NCBI GenBank assembly: GCA_029933115.1
Contig: JAOZOT010000050.1
Span: 1-14,203, forward strand
Direction: 5' to 3'
DNA from: Anaerolineae bacterium
GTDB lineage: Bacteria > Chloroflexota > Anaerolineae > E26-bin7
DNA length: 14,203 nt
The position numbers and the translations under genes are program-made. Positions 6,118 to 12,993 of this stretch are shown here, one piece after another (within the stretch, counting starts at the first letter, position 1; each line of letters begins with the position of its first letter). The notes under the pieces were generated by a model that did no database searches, was not told the DNA's origin, and saw only the letters and a list, made by a program, of their open reading frames with translations.

Positions 6118-6708
6118 CTACAGAAAACGTCCCAGCAGGAAAAAGGAATGAGCGCCGGCCAAGGCAAAAATGGTAGTTTTGATGGTCTTTCCCAACCAGC
6201 AACTCAAAAGGAAGTATCCAACGGGGAAGCGCAGTGCGCCGGCGGTAATGCCCGCCAGGTCAAAGAAAGGACTGGGGAAGAGTGCGAGGAAAAAGATGGT
6301 AGCCAATCCGTAATGTCTCATCCAGCCCTGTAGACGGTTATATATCTCCCGGTTCTCAATCACGGCCTGGCCGCCGTAGCCGGCCAGGTATCCTGTCAAT
6401 TCACCCAGCGATTCACCAAGCCCTGCCGCCAGCCCGACCAAGAAGGGATCGAGCACTCCACCCAGGGCAAAGACCAAGGCCAGGCTGGGAGCAGGAAATA
6501 TCACAGTAGCATTGCCTACCAGGCTGATGAGAAAGATGCCTGGATAACCATAGGCCACGAGTCGGCCCAACTGGCCGCGCCAGAGGATGCCGGCCCCGGT
6601 GGCTGCTATAACGAGCAACAAAGCCAGAAGACGCAGAATCCTCGTTCGCGCGCGTCTCGCTGAATCAGTGCTTGCTTTCTCCTTGTTGAGCCCCAACCAG
6701 ACCTCCAT
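6118..6708 (-). CDS. VTT-domain (DedA-like) integral membrane protein
   Basis: This 196-residue membrane protein resembles the VTT (VMP1/TMEM41/TVP38, 'SNARE-associated Golgi') superfamily that includes bacterial DedA. After a short positively charged N-terminus (RRARTRILR) there are about five to six hydrophobic segments. Family-like features are the re-entrant-type stretch FPAPSLALVFALGGVLDPFLVGLAAGLGESLGELTGYLAGYG (about 71-112, with G-x-x-x-G-E) and the later FLALFPSPFFDLAGITAGALRFPVGYFLLSCWLGKTIK. Known DedA proteins such as UptA move undecaprenyl phosphate across the membrane. The setting, after WecA- and ligase-type genes that use this carrier and before a PBP gene, makes lipid-carrier recycling a reasonable guess, not a demonstrated role. 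A GGGGTGA site precedes the ATG by nine bases. The gene is 79 bases from the dehydrogenase gene. Family call is good; substrate is unknown. Confidence 0.85.
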   Translation of the reverse strand: MEVWLGLNKEKASTDSARRARTRILRLLALLLVIAATGAGILWRGQLGRLVAYGYPGIFLISLVGNATVIFPAPSLALVFALGGVLDPFLVGLAAGLGESLGELTGYLAGYGGQAVIENREIYNRLQGWMRHYGLATIFFLALFPSPFFDLAGITAGALRFPVGYFLLSCWLGKTIKTTIFALAGAHSFFLLGRFL

Positions 6709-6770
6709 TTGTTTGATTCACCCCGTTTCGGTGTATCTCCTCATTTATTGCACCCAACAACGAGAGCGTT

Positions 6771-6787
6771 CGGTAGGGGGACTACCG
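6771..6787 (-). repeat. Small hairpin directly after the dehydrogenase stop codon
   Basis: CGGTAG (6771-6776) pairs perfectly with CTACCG (6782-6787) around a 5-base loop. It begins on the base after the TGA (6788-6790) of the UDP-sugar dehydrogenase gene. No T-run follows on the minus strand, so it is more likely an mRNA 3'-end stabiliser, a processing signal or chance than a strong intrinsic terminator. Confidence 0.45.
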
Positions 6788-8125
6788 TCAGGCAGTTGGT
6801 ACCCCAATGCGCAGTATCTTCCCTTGCCCTTCGCTCACGCCTTTGGTAGCGTTCACTGTGTCAACAACCAACGGAGCGTGTTTCACCACCCAGGCGTAAT
6901 CGTAACTGGTGTGCCCGGCCACGATCACTGTGCAATCATGTTCTGCCAATAGCTTTTCGCTGAGGTCTACCGAGTGCAGAGTCAACTCATCGCGATAGAA
7001 CACATCGTGTCCTACTTTGAATTGGGGGATATAGGGATCATTGTAGGCTACCCGGACTTTCTGGGCCAGCAGGAGCTCGATTATCCGCTGGGCAGGCGAG
7101 TTGCGGGCATCATCCACATCTCGCTTGAAGGTCACACCAAGGATCAACACCCTGGCTCCGCGCAAAGGTTTACCCTGGCGGTTGAGCCCCTCGCTTATTT
7201 TGCTCACCACGTGATAAGGCATGGCCTGATTGACCTCAGCCGCCAGTTCGATGAACTTGGTGTAAAAGTCGTATTCACGGGCTTTCCAACTCAAATAATA
7301 GGGATCCACAGGAATGCAATGTCCGCCGACGCCGGGCCCTGGGTAGAAGGGCATGAAGCCGAAAGGCTTGGTAGAGGCTGCCTCAATGACTTCCCAGATG
7401 TCAATGCCCATGCGTTCGGAGAGCAGGGCCAACTCGTTGACCAGGGCGATGTTGACGCTGCGGTAGATGTTCTCCAGGAGCTTGGTCATCTCGGCCACGC
7501 GAGGCGAGGAGACGATGTGCACCTCGGGGGTCAGTTGAGCCAGGAGGGCGCGCGCCAGTTCGCCACACCGGGGGGTCAACCCTCCAACGACTTTGGGGGT
7601 GTTTTCTACGGTGAAAACCCTGTCGCCGGGGTTGATGCGTTCTGGCGAGAAAGCCAGGTAGAAATCCACCCCGGCCTTCAGCCCTGATCTCTCGAGGATG
7701 GGTAGCACCACCTCCTCGGTGGTGCCCGGATAAGTGGTGCTTTGCAGGACTATCAGTTGCTCCGGCCGCAAATGAGCTTTGATCCCCTCAGAAGCGCGCA
7801 CAATGAATGACAGGTCTGGCGCCTTCATTTCGTCGAAGGGCGTGGGCACGCAGATAAAGATGACATCGGCCTCTCGCAGCGCCTCATAGTCGGTCGTGGC
7901 CTTCAGACGTCCGGCAGTGACCAGGGAGGCGATCTTGTCTCCTGGCACGTCACTGATGTAACTCTTGCCCTGCTTGATGGCTGCCACTCGCTTTTCATTC
8001 ACATCCAGGCCCGTAACTTGGAATCCGAGACGAGCGAATTCCACCGCAAAAGGCAGACCTACATAGCCCAGGCCAATGATGCAGATTTGGGCTTCTTTGG
8101 ACTCAATCTTGTCTTTCAGACTCAT
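6788..8125 (-). CDS. wbpA: UDP-N-acetyl-D-glucosamine 6-dehydrogenase, WbpA/TviB type
   Basis: This 445-residue nucleotide-sugar dehydrogenase oxidises C6 of a UDP-hexose twice with NAD+ to give the uronic acid, in the cytoplasm. Evidence: the Rossmann motif IIGLGYVGLP at 16-25, D41 ending the second strand as expected for NAD, the VPTP loop at 93-96, QSTTYPGTTEE at 128-138, SPER at 160-163, K215 in EMTKLLENIYR, and the catalytic cysteine C270 in GPGVGGHCIPVDPYYLSWKARE. The GGHCIPVDPYYL wording and length place it with the UDP-GlcNAc/GalNAc dehydrogenases (WbpA, TviB, WbpO) rather than the UDP-glucose enzymes, though substrate cannot be fixed from motifs alone. The ATG lies 23 bases inside the WecA-like gene, with a strong GAGGA site (8131-8135) five bases upstream, so the two are co-expressed. 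A hairpin follows the stop directly. Its product could feed the SDR enzyme encoded at 12994-13980. Confidence 0.94.
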   Translation of the reverse strand: MSLKDKIESKEAQICIIGLGYVGLPFAVEFARLGFQVTGLDVNEKRVAAIKQGKSYISDVPGDKIASLVTAGRLKATTDYEALREADVIFICVPTPFDEMKAPDLSFIVRASEGIKAHLRPEQLIVLQSTTYPGTTEEVVLPILERSGLKAGVDFYLAFSPERINPGDRVFTVENTPKVVGGLTPRCGELARALLAQLTPEVHIVSSPRVAEMTKLLENIYRSVNIALVNELALLSERMGIDIWEVIEAASTKPFGFMPFYPGPGVGGHCIPVDPYYLSWKAREYDFYTKFIELAAEVNQAMPYHVVSKISEGLNRQGKPLRGARVLILGVTFKRDVDDARNSPAQRIIELLLAQKVRVAYNDPYIPQFKVGHDVFYRDELTLHSVDLSEKLLAEHDCTVIVAGHTSYDYAWVVKHAPLVVDTVNATKGVSEGQGKILRIGVPTA

Positions 8126-9167
8126 TTTTGTCCTCGTGATGCGTGTTGTGTGGGACGTGATTTGCTGTTTGTGAGCTGACGTCTACGCCCTCCAGTTTTA
8201 TCAGAGCCAGCAAGCCAGTCAAGGCAATTGCTCCCCCTATAGTGTACCCTTCCAGCAGGCTGGCCTGGGTGATGAAGATGGCCAGTACTCCCAGCGTTCC
8301 ACAGACCAGGTAAAGAATCAGGACGGCCTCCCGCTGGGTGAGCCCCATAGCCACCAGACGGTGGGAGACGTGGTCCTTACCCCCTCGGTAGACAGGCACG
8401 CCTCGTCGCAGGCGGGAGATGACCACCAGAGTCGTGTCGAAGACAGGCAGCCCCAGCACCACCACCGGCACCATCCAGGTTACGATAGCCGGTCGGCCAG
8501 GGAAACGCAGTTTGACACCCAGAGCGGCCAGAATAAATCCCAAGAAGAGGCTGCCTGTATCTCCCATGAAGATGGTGGCCGGGTTAAAATTGTAGATCAG
8601 GAAGCCCAGGCAGGCTCCCAGCAGGGCAGCAGCCAGGCCGCCCACCAGATATTGGCCGTTCATGGCTGCCAGTAACAGAAAGAAGGCGGCCGCTACAGCG
8701 CCTACCCCACCGGAGAGACCGTCCATGTTATCCAGCAGGTTCAGGGCATTGGTGATGCCCACGACCCAAAAAATGGTGACGGCCACGTTGAGAAATGGAT
8801 AGGGCAAGAATTGCACCTGCACTCCAGAGCCGACAAGGATCAAGGCAGCTATTATCTGGCCGATCAGTTTCAGGAGGGGGCGCAGACTCCAACGGTCGTC
8901 CCAGATGCCGAGGAAAGAAACCAGGGTCGCCCCTATCAAAATGCTGATCAACTGGGGGATGCGGAAGCGGTCCTCGAAAATCAGGAGGGCCAGGATAAAA
9001 GCGACATAGATGGCCAGTCCACCGAGCCTGGGGATGGGTTTCAGGTGTACTTTGCGGGCGCCGGGCCGGTCAATGACCCCCAATTGCCAGCCCAGTTTAC
9101 GGGCTATGGGTGTGCCACTGAGAGCAAGGACCAGGGCCCCGGTGAAAATGAGCATGTAGGTGGTCAT
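8103..9167 (-). CDS. wecA: MraY/WecA-family undecaprenyl-phosphate sugar-1-phosphate transferase
   Basis: This 354-residue polytopic membrane protein transfers a sugar-1-phosphate (GlcNAc-1-P in classic WecA) from UDP-sugar to undecaprenyl phosphate, priming cell-surface glycan synthesis. About ten to eleven hydrophobic segments are visible. The family motifs are present in order: RPGARKVHLKPIPRLGGLAI at 34-53, the metal-site pair D90-D91 in GIWDDRWSL, NLLDNMDGLSGG at 143-154, NFNPATIFMGDTGS at 193-206, and the carbohydrate-recognition loop GGKDHVSHRLVAMG at 262-275. The H-S-H-R form groups it with WecA/TagO/WbpL rather than MraY. The start at 9167 is fixed by a GAGGA site eight bases upstream; an in-frame ATG at 9224 would read a palindromic element as protein and overlap the previous gene. 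The hydrophilic C-terminal tail extends over the next gene's ribosome binding site, giving a 23-base overlap. Confidence 0.93.
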   Translation of the reverse strand: MTTYMLIFTGALVLALSGTPIARKLGWQLGVIDRPGARKVHLKPIPRLGGLAIYVAFILALLIFEDRFRIPQLISILIGATLVSFLGIWDDRWSLRPLLKLIGQIIAALILVGSGVQVQFLPYPFLNVAVTIFWVVGITNALNLLDNMDGLSGGVGAVAAAFFLLLAAMNGQYLVGGLAAALLGACLGFLIYNFNPATIFMGDTGSLFLGFILAALGVKLRFPGRPAIVTWMVPVVVLGLPVFDTTLVVISRLRRGVPVYRGGKDHVSHRLVAMGLTQREAVLILYLVCGTLGVLAIFITQASLLEGYTIGGAIALTGLLALIKLEGVDVSSQTANHVPHNTHHEDKNESERQD

Positions 9168-9175
9168 GATTGTTG

Positions 9176-9180
9176 TCCTC
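9176..9180 (-). promoter_or_regulatory. Ribosome binding site deciding the wecA start
   Basis: On the minus strand GAGGA ends eight bases before the ATG at 9165-9167. It excludes the longer reading beginning at 9224, whose extra 19 residues are a translation of the palindrome at 9199-9215 and include ADLQSA, a peptide often seen where intergenic palindromes are called as coding. Confidence 0.7.
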
Positions 9181-9198
9181 GTTGTGTTGCGAATGTAC

Positions 9199-9215
9199 GC
9201 GGATTGCAAATCCGC
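9199..9215. repeat. Palindromic element between the ligase and wecA genes
   Basis: GCGGATT (9199-9205) pairs perfectly with AATCCGC (9209-9215) around the 3-base loop GCA. It lies in the 67-base gap between the ligase stop and the wecA ATG, with no T-run following on the minus strand. A closely related sequence lies at 12962-12975 in the gap on the other side of the ligase gene. It fits a dispersed intergenic palindrome rather than a terminator. Confidence 0.65.
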
Positions 9216-9234
9216 TTTGAGCAAGGAGATGCGG

Positions 9235-12200
9235 TCAGGGGCTTGCTTGTTGCTGCAATTGAGCGATAAAGGCTTCCACGGCCGCTTTTTCGTTCTCTGG
9301 GGCCAGGCTCAGGGCGATCTGGGCCTCGGCCAGGGCTTCATCTATACGGCCCAACTGCTGGTACAGAATGGCCAGGTTCTTGTGGCTGGCGTAGTCGTTG
9401 GGAGCCAGCCTGAGTACAGCCAGGTTCTCTTCCACTGCCTCCGGTAGCCGGCCCTGCTGGGCGTAGATGTAGCCCAGGGCACTGTGGGCCTGGACAAGGT
9501 TTGGATCCAGGGCGAGAGCCTGAGAATAGACCTCCGCCGCTTGATCCAGATCACCCTTCTGCAGGAGTTCCTGCCCCTGAGACAGATAGGTCTGGATTAG
9601 TTCCCGATCTGAGCTTGAGGGTTGCGACCCTTCGACAGGCTTAGGGGGCAGTCCTTTCAGTTGAGCGATAAAACTTTCCAGAGAGGCCCTCTCATTTTTC
9701 GGAGCCAGCTCCAAAGCAGTCTCAGCCTCGGCTATGGCCTCATCAAGGCGCCCTAGCTGCTGGTAGAGGATAGCCAGGTTTTTGTGGCTGGCGTAGTCGT
9801 TAGGTTTGAGTTCCAGTACTTTAAGGTTCTCCTCCACTGCCAGGTCCAGTTTCCCCTGTTGAGAATAGATGTAACTCAGGGCGCTGTGGGCCTGGACTTG
9901 TTTGGGATTCAAATCCACAGCTTTGCTGTACGCCTCTGCCGCCTTGTCCAGTTCCTTCTTGGCCATGTAAAGGTCACCCAGTTGGAGATAAGTCTGCTCA
10001 AATTCCTGATCCAGAGCCAGGGACTGACGGTACTTCTCCAGGGCTTGGTCGTAATCTCCCCTCATGAAGTAGACCAGACCCCACTCGTTGAACAACTGGG
10101 CGTTGTGTGGGCTGAGGGATGTGGCCTGGCGATAGTATTCCAGGGCCTGGTTGAGGAACTTTTCTTTGTCGGCCGGGTCGCCGGCCATGGCTCCCCGGGT
10201 GCGGTAGTAGCGTGCCAGGTTGGCGCTATGATCGGTGTTGAGAGGGTTGAGCTTCCTGGCCTTCTGCAACACCTTCAGGCCCTCGTCCAGTAAAGCAGCC
10301 TTTTGAGCGGCATCCTCAGTCGCCTGAGCTCGCTCCAGATAGGCTCTTCCCAGGAAAAGATAGTAAAAGTCCTCGTTGGGAGCAAGAGTCAGGGCCTTTT
10401 TGTATAATTCAATGGCGGCATCTCTGCTCTGCTTGTTGTCGTAGGCCTGGCCCTGCTTGTAATAGATGTCGGCTTTAATGACATTGAGGTTCGTCGTGAG
10501 GATGAGCCAAGTCAGGCCCACGATCAAAATCGGATAGAGCCACCAGTTGGTGATCCTCCACGTTTGAGCGGGCAGAGTTACTTCTCGCACCAGTGCTGTA
10601 GCCAGAGCCAGCACGAGGAAGAAGAGGCAGAGATAGTAGATGGTGAGGGTGTTGGCCACGCGGTCGGCCTGCTTCATTACCTCGGCGACGCTGGCTACAT
10701 TGGCCTGGATTGACAACTGACCGATGTGAATGAAGTGAAAGGCGAAGAGGCAGCCCAGGGAAACTACAAAGTAGAGCAGAAAAGCCAGTGACCAGTTGGT
10801 CATGTCGCGTTGCAGGGCAGGATGCCATCTTGCTCTATAGTTGAGCAACTCGAACGTGATGATAACGCCACTGAAAAGCCAGGTGATGAAAAAAAGCCAG
10901 AATACGCTATAGTTCTTGGCGGTGATGGGAAGGTGAGCGGTGCGATAGTCAAAGACCATTGTCACCATCACTATGCCTGTCAGCAGGGCGTAGGGCATCA
11001 TGGCTGTGGCCGGTCCCGGCAGAGCCCCGACCATCGGTTGAGGTTTGGGAGCGGGGGCTGCCTGCCTCTTTTTCCTGCGTCTTGTGCGGCGTTGCTCTTT
11101 TGGTGGTTCGGCCGGCTCCATTGTCTTGGGGGGAGCAGATACCGTTTCTCTGCGCAAGTAGTAGCCGATGACCACCATCAGCGCTGCGTAGACCCAGAAA
11201 TAAGTCCGGGTGGCGGCAATGGCGATGCCAAAGTGGATCTCTATAAAGTGGGCTACCAGTGCTGAGAGCAGAGCGATGAGCAGGAGCTGGTAGGGAGTCC
11301 CTTCTTCCCTGGTCTCTCCTCGATAGAAGAAGAAGGTATAGATCGCCAAATAAGTCCCCAGGCCGATCACCATGCCGAAGGGGAGGGCTACTCCTACAAA
11401 GTTGGCTCCCAGCATCCGCCAGAACCCGGCTGTTACCAGAGCCCCGAATCCCAACCACAGGCTGAGGAAAACGTTGCGCTCCCTGGGGGTCGTGATGAGC
11501 CCCAGCCACTTCAGGCCGTAATAAAAAAGGCTGCTGAAAAGGGTCATATAAGCTACAAAGCCCACCAGCCCGGTGATCACCAAGGCGTCGAAGGTCTCGT
11601 TGTGGGAGCGGTCTGGTGAGGCGTTGCGTGCTTCAACGTGAGCCAAGTCCGGTGGATAGAATCTATTGTAGGCTACGTACATTGACTCGGGGCCATAGCC
11701 GAGGAAGGGCCGTAAGAAATTCCATCGGTCCGGCTCGCCGGAGGGGAACTCCAGGGGCTCGTGAGGAGGCACCAGTTTCAAAACCCCTTCCCAGATCAGA
11801 ATCCGCACTTTAGCCGTGGTTTCCTCGGGGTCAAGCACCCGTCCCAGACGTCCAATGTAGGGCTGATTCCTGAGTGGAGCCAGGGCGTCGGACAGGTTGA
11901 AGACTACCAGGAAAAGGGCGATTGCCATCGCGCTGCCAACGGCAACGAAAGCTCCTTTTTTGCTTCTCTTCCAGACGGCGAAAAGAAGACCGAAGAAGTA
12001 CAACCCTCCCAGAAGTCCTAGCATAGGACCCCGGCTCTTGCTGAAGTAGGTGCAAATCAACTGTGTGGTAAGAACGCCAGAGTAGCAACCGATGGGCACA
12101 AGCCGGCTGAAAGGTTTCTCCAGGTAGATCGAAAAGCCGAATAGAGGGATGAAAAAGATCAGGACGACGAGCAGACCTCCCCAGACGTAAAGGGTTGCGG

Positions 12201-12930
12201 CGTACAACTGCGCTCCGACAAAGATGGCGAACACGAGGAGGAATATGGCCTTGTCCCAGAAGCTTTTGTCCTCGAGGATAGTCAGGGAGGAGCCTACGAG
12301 CCGGGCCAGGGTGAGAGGGATGGCCATAATCAAATAAGCCGATACAAAGATAGAGTTGCCCATATTGGAGGCTACCCGCGCGGCGACATTCCCTCCCCAG
12401 GGTAGGGGATCGAGTTGGTTGTGCTGCATTAGACCGTAGAGGGAGATAGGCAGGCTGACCAGGATCACAACGGTCACCAGGCGGTCCAGTTGCTCGCGTC
12501 GGCGTAGACCTTCCAAGGCCAGGAAAAAGATGACAATGTATGAGAAGGTGGTGTAAGTACCCTGCAAGCGCTGATAAGAGCCCCACAAGCTGACCCGGGG
12601 CGTGATCGAGAACACAGTGCTCAGGACGTAGACGGCTACCAGGGCAAGGGTAGGAAGAACCAAAGGAGTCTGAGAAACTTGCCCCCAGAAGGTGGAACGG
12701 GGTTGGGAATTAGGAACTGGGGATTGGGAATTGGAGGCCAGCCCTTTCTCCACCACTTTGATCACCCAGGCCACGGCCATGACCAGGGCGATAGAACGCA
12801 GCAGGGTGAGCTTGTCGGGCTCAAAGACGCGGCTGGAATAGACGTTGAAGAAGAGGGGCACAACGATAATGGCCGTCAGCCATCCGGCTTCGATAACCTT
12901 GTCGCAGAAAACGCTTAGCTTGGTAGGCAT
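9235..12930 (-). CDS. O-antigen ligase/polymerase family protein with C-terminal TPR domain
   Basis: This 1231-residue membrane protein probably joins lipid-linked glycans to an acceptor, or polymerises them, outside the cytoplasmic membrane. The first block of about eleven or twelve hydrophobic segments (about 15-545) contains the Wzy_C core: SKSRGPMLGLLGG at about 297-309, FLGYGPESM at about 410-418 and RSHNETFDALVITGLVGF at about 441-458. A strongly basic, Pro-rich linker (KEQRRTRRRKKRQ, near 610) separates a second block of about five segments (about 640-805). The tail (about 815-1227) holds ten TPR units with the usual G-x-Y and A-x-x-P spacing, probably for protein binding. The last part contains a duplicated segment (about 998-1093 and 1132-1227). 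Residues 66-78 are encoded by a short TTGGGAATT repeat. The ATG has an AAAGGA site seven bases upstream. Acceptor and substrate are unknown; ligase and polymerase cannot be told apart here. Confidence 0.92.
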   Translation of the reverse strand: MPTKLSVFCDKVIEAGWLTAIIVVPLFFNVYSSRVFEPDKLTLLRSIALVMAVAWVIKVVEKGLASNSQSPVPNSQPRSTFWGQVSQTPLVLPTLALVAVYVLSTVFSITPRVSLWGSYQRLQGTYTTFSYIVIFFLALEGLRRREQLDRLVTVVILVSLPISLYGLMQHNQLDPLPWGGNVAARVASNMGNSIFVSAYLIMAIPLTLARLVGSSLTILEDKSFWDKAIFLLVFAIFVGAQLYAATLYVWGGLLVVLIFFIPLFGFSIYLEKPFSRLVPIGCYSGVLTTQLICTYFSKSRGPMLGLLGGLYFFGLLFAVWKRSKKGAFVAVGSAMAIALFLVVFNLSDALAPLRNQPYIGRLGRVLDPEETTAKVRILIWEGVLKLVPPHEPLEFPSGEPDRWNFLRPFLGYGPESMYVAYNRFYPPDLAHVEARNASPDRSHNETFDALVITGLVGFVAYMTLFSSLFYYGLKWLGLITTPRERNVFLSLWLGFGALVTAGFWRMLGANFVGVALPFGMVIGLGTYLAIYTFFFYRGETREEGTPYQLLLIALLSALVAHFIEIHFGIAIAATRTYFWVYAALMVVIGYYLRRETVSAPPKTMEPAEPPKEQRRTRRRKKRQAAPAPKPQPMVGALPGPATAMMPYALLTGIVMVTMVFDYRTAHLPITAKNYSVFWLFFITWLFSGVIITFELLNYRARWHPALQRDMTNWSLAFLLYFVVSLGCLFAFHFIHIGQLSIQANVASVAEVMKQADRVANTLTIYYLCLFFLVLALATALVREVTLPAQTWRITNWWLYPILIVGLTWLILTTNLNVIKADIYYKQGQAYDNKQSRDAAIELYKKALTLAPNEDFYYLFLGRAYLERAQATEDAAQKAALLDEGLKVLQKARKLNPLNTDHSANLARYYRTRGAMAGDPADKEKFLNQALEYYRQATSLSPHNAQLFNEWGLVYFMRGDYDQALEKYRQSLALDQEFEQTYLQLGDLYMAKKELDKAAEAYSKAVDLNPKQVQAHSALSYIYSQQGKLDLAVEENLKVLELKPNDYASHKNLAILYQQLGRLDEAIAEAETALELAPKNERASLESFIAQLKGLPPKPVEGSQPSSSDRELIQTYLSQGQELLQKGDLDQAAEVYSQALALDPNLVQAHSALGYIYAQQGRLPEAVEENLAVLRLAPNDYASHKNLAILYQQLGRIDEALAEAQIALSLAPENEKAAVEAFIAQLQQQASP
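9250..9937 (-). repeat. Internal segmental duplication in the TPR region, 402-bp offset
   Basis: DNA at about 9250-9535 matches DNA at about 9652-9937 at a constant offset of 402 bases (134 codons). The shared anchor TTGTGGCTGGCGTAGTCGTT occurs at 9380-9399 and 9782-9801. The encoded segments each span more than two TPR units and share VQAHSAL, IYxQQG, AVEENL and the 19-residue block PNDYASHKNLAILYQQLGR. The divergence elsewhere in the copies shows that the duplication is not recent, while the conserved block is close to identical. The intervening 38 or so residues differ and include a Pro/Ser-rich linker. Confidence 0.85.
12699..12732 (+). repeat. Short G-rich repeat inside the ligase gene
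   Basis: TTGGGAATT occurs at 12703-12711 and again at 12724-12732 (21-base spacing), each preceded by GGGG or GGGGA. The plus strand therefore has four G runs (12699-12702, 12705-12707, 12719-12722, 12726-12728) with loops of 2, 11 and 3 bases, a possible G-quadruplex. Read in the gene it encodes SNSQSPVPNSQ, a low-complexity stretch between two membrane segments. Confidence 0.6.
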
Positions 12931-12937
12931 GATGGAT

Positions 12938-12943
12938 TCCTTT
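12938..12943 (-). promoter_or_regulatory. Ribosome binding site of the ligase/TPR gene
   Basis: AAAGGA on the minus strand ends seven bases before the ATG at 12930, supporting this start. The remaining gap to the epimerase stop (12931-12993) holds only the degenerate palindrome near 12962-12975 and no recognisable terminator. Confidence 0.6.
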
Positions 12944-12961
12944 GCTTGTCTGCTCGCGCTA

Positions 12962-12975
12962 GATTGCCAAATCCG
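12962..12975. repeat. Degenerate copy of the intergenic palindrome
   Basis: GATTGCCAAATCCG at 12962-12975 matches GATTGCAAATCCG at 9202-9214 apart from one inserted C. It lies in the 63-base gap between the epimerase and ligase genes. The stem is weakened here because the left arm is changed (CTAGATT instead of GCGGATT). Confidence 0.45.
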
Positions 12976-12993
12976 GTATGGGGGAGACAGATC

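Noticed and set aside
6771..6787. Hairpin after the dehydrogenase as an intrinsic terminator
   Set aside because: The stem is only six pairs and no T-run follows on the minus strand, so termination is not supported; it is listed only as a hairpin.
9165..9224. Longer wecA start at 9224
   Set aside because: The extra residues translate the palindrome at 9199-9215 and overlap the end of the ligase gene; a strong GAGGA site marks the ATG at 9167.
9250..10480. TPR-coding repeats as a CRISPR-like or tandem non-coding array
   Set aside because: The periodicity follows TPR units in a continuous reading frame; there are no constant repeats with unique spacers.
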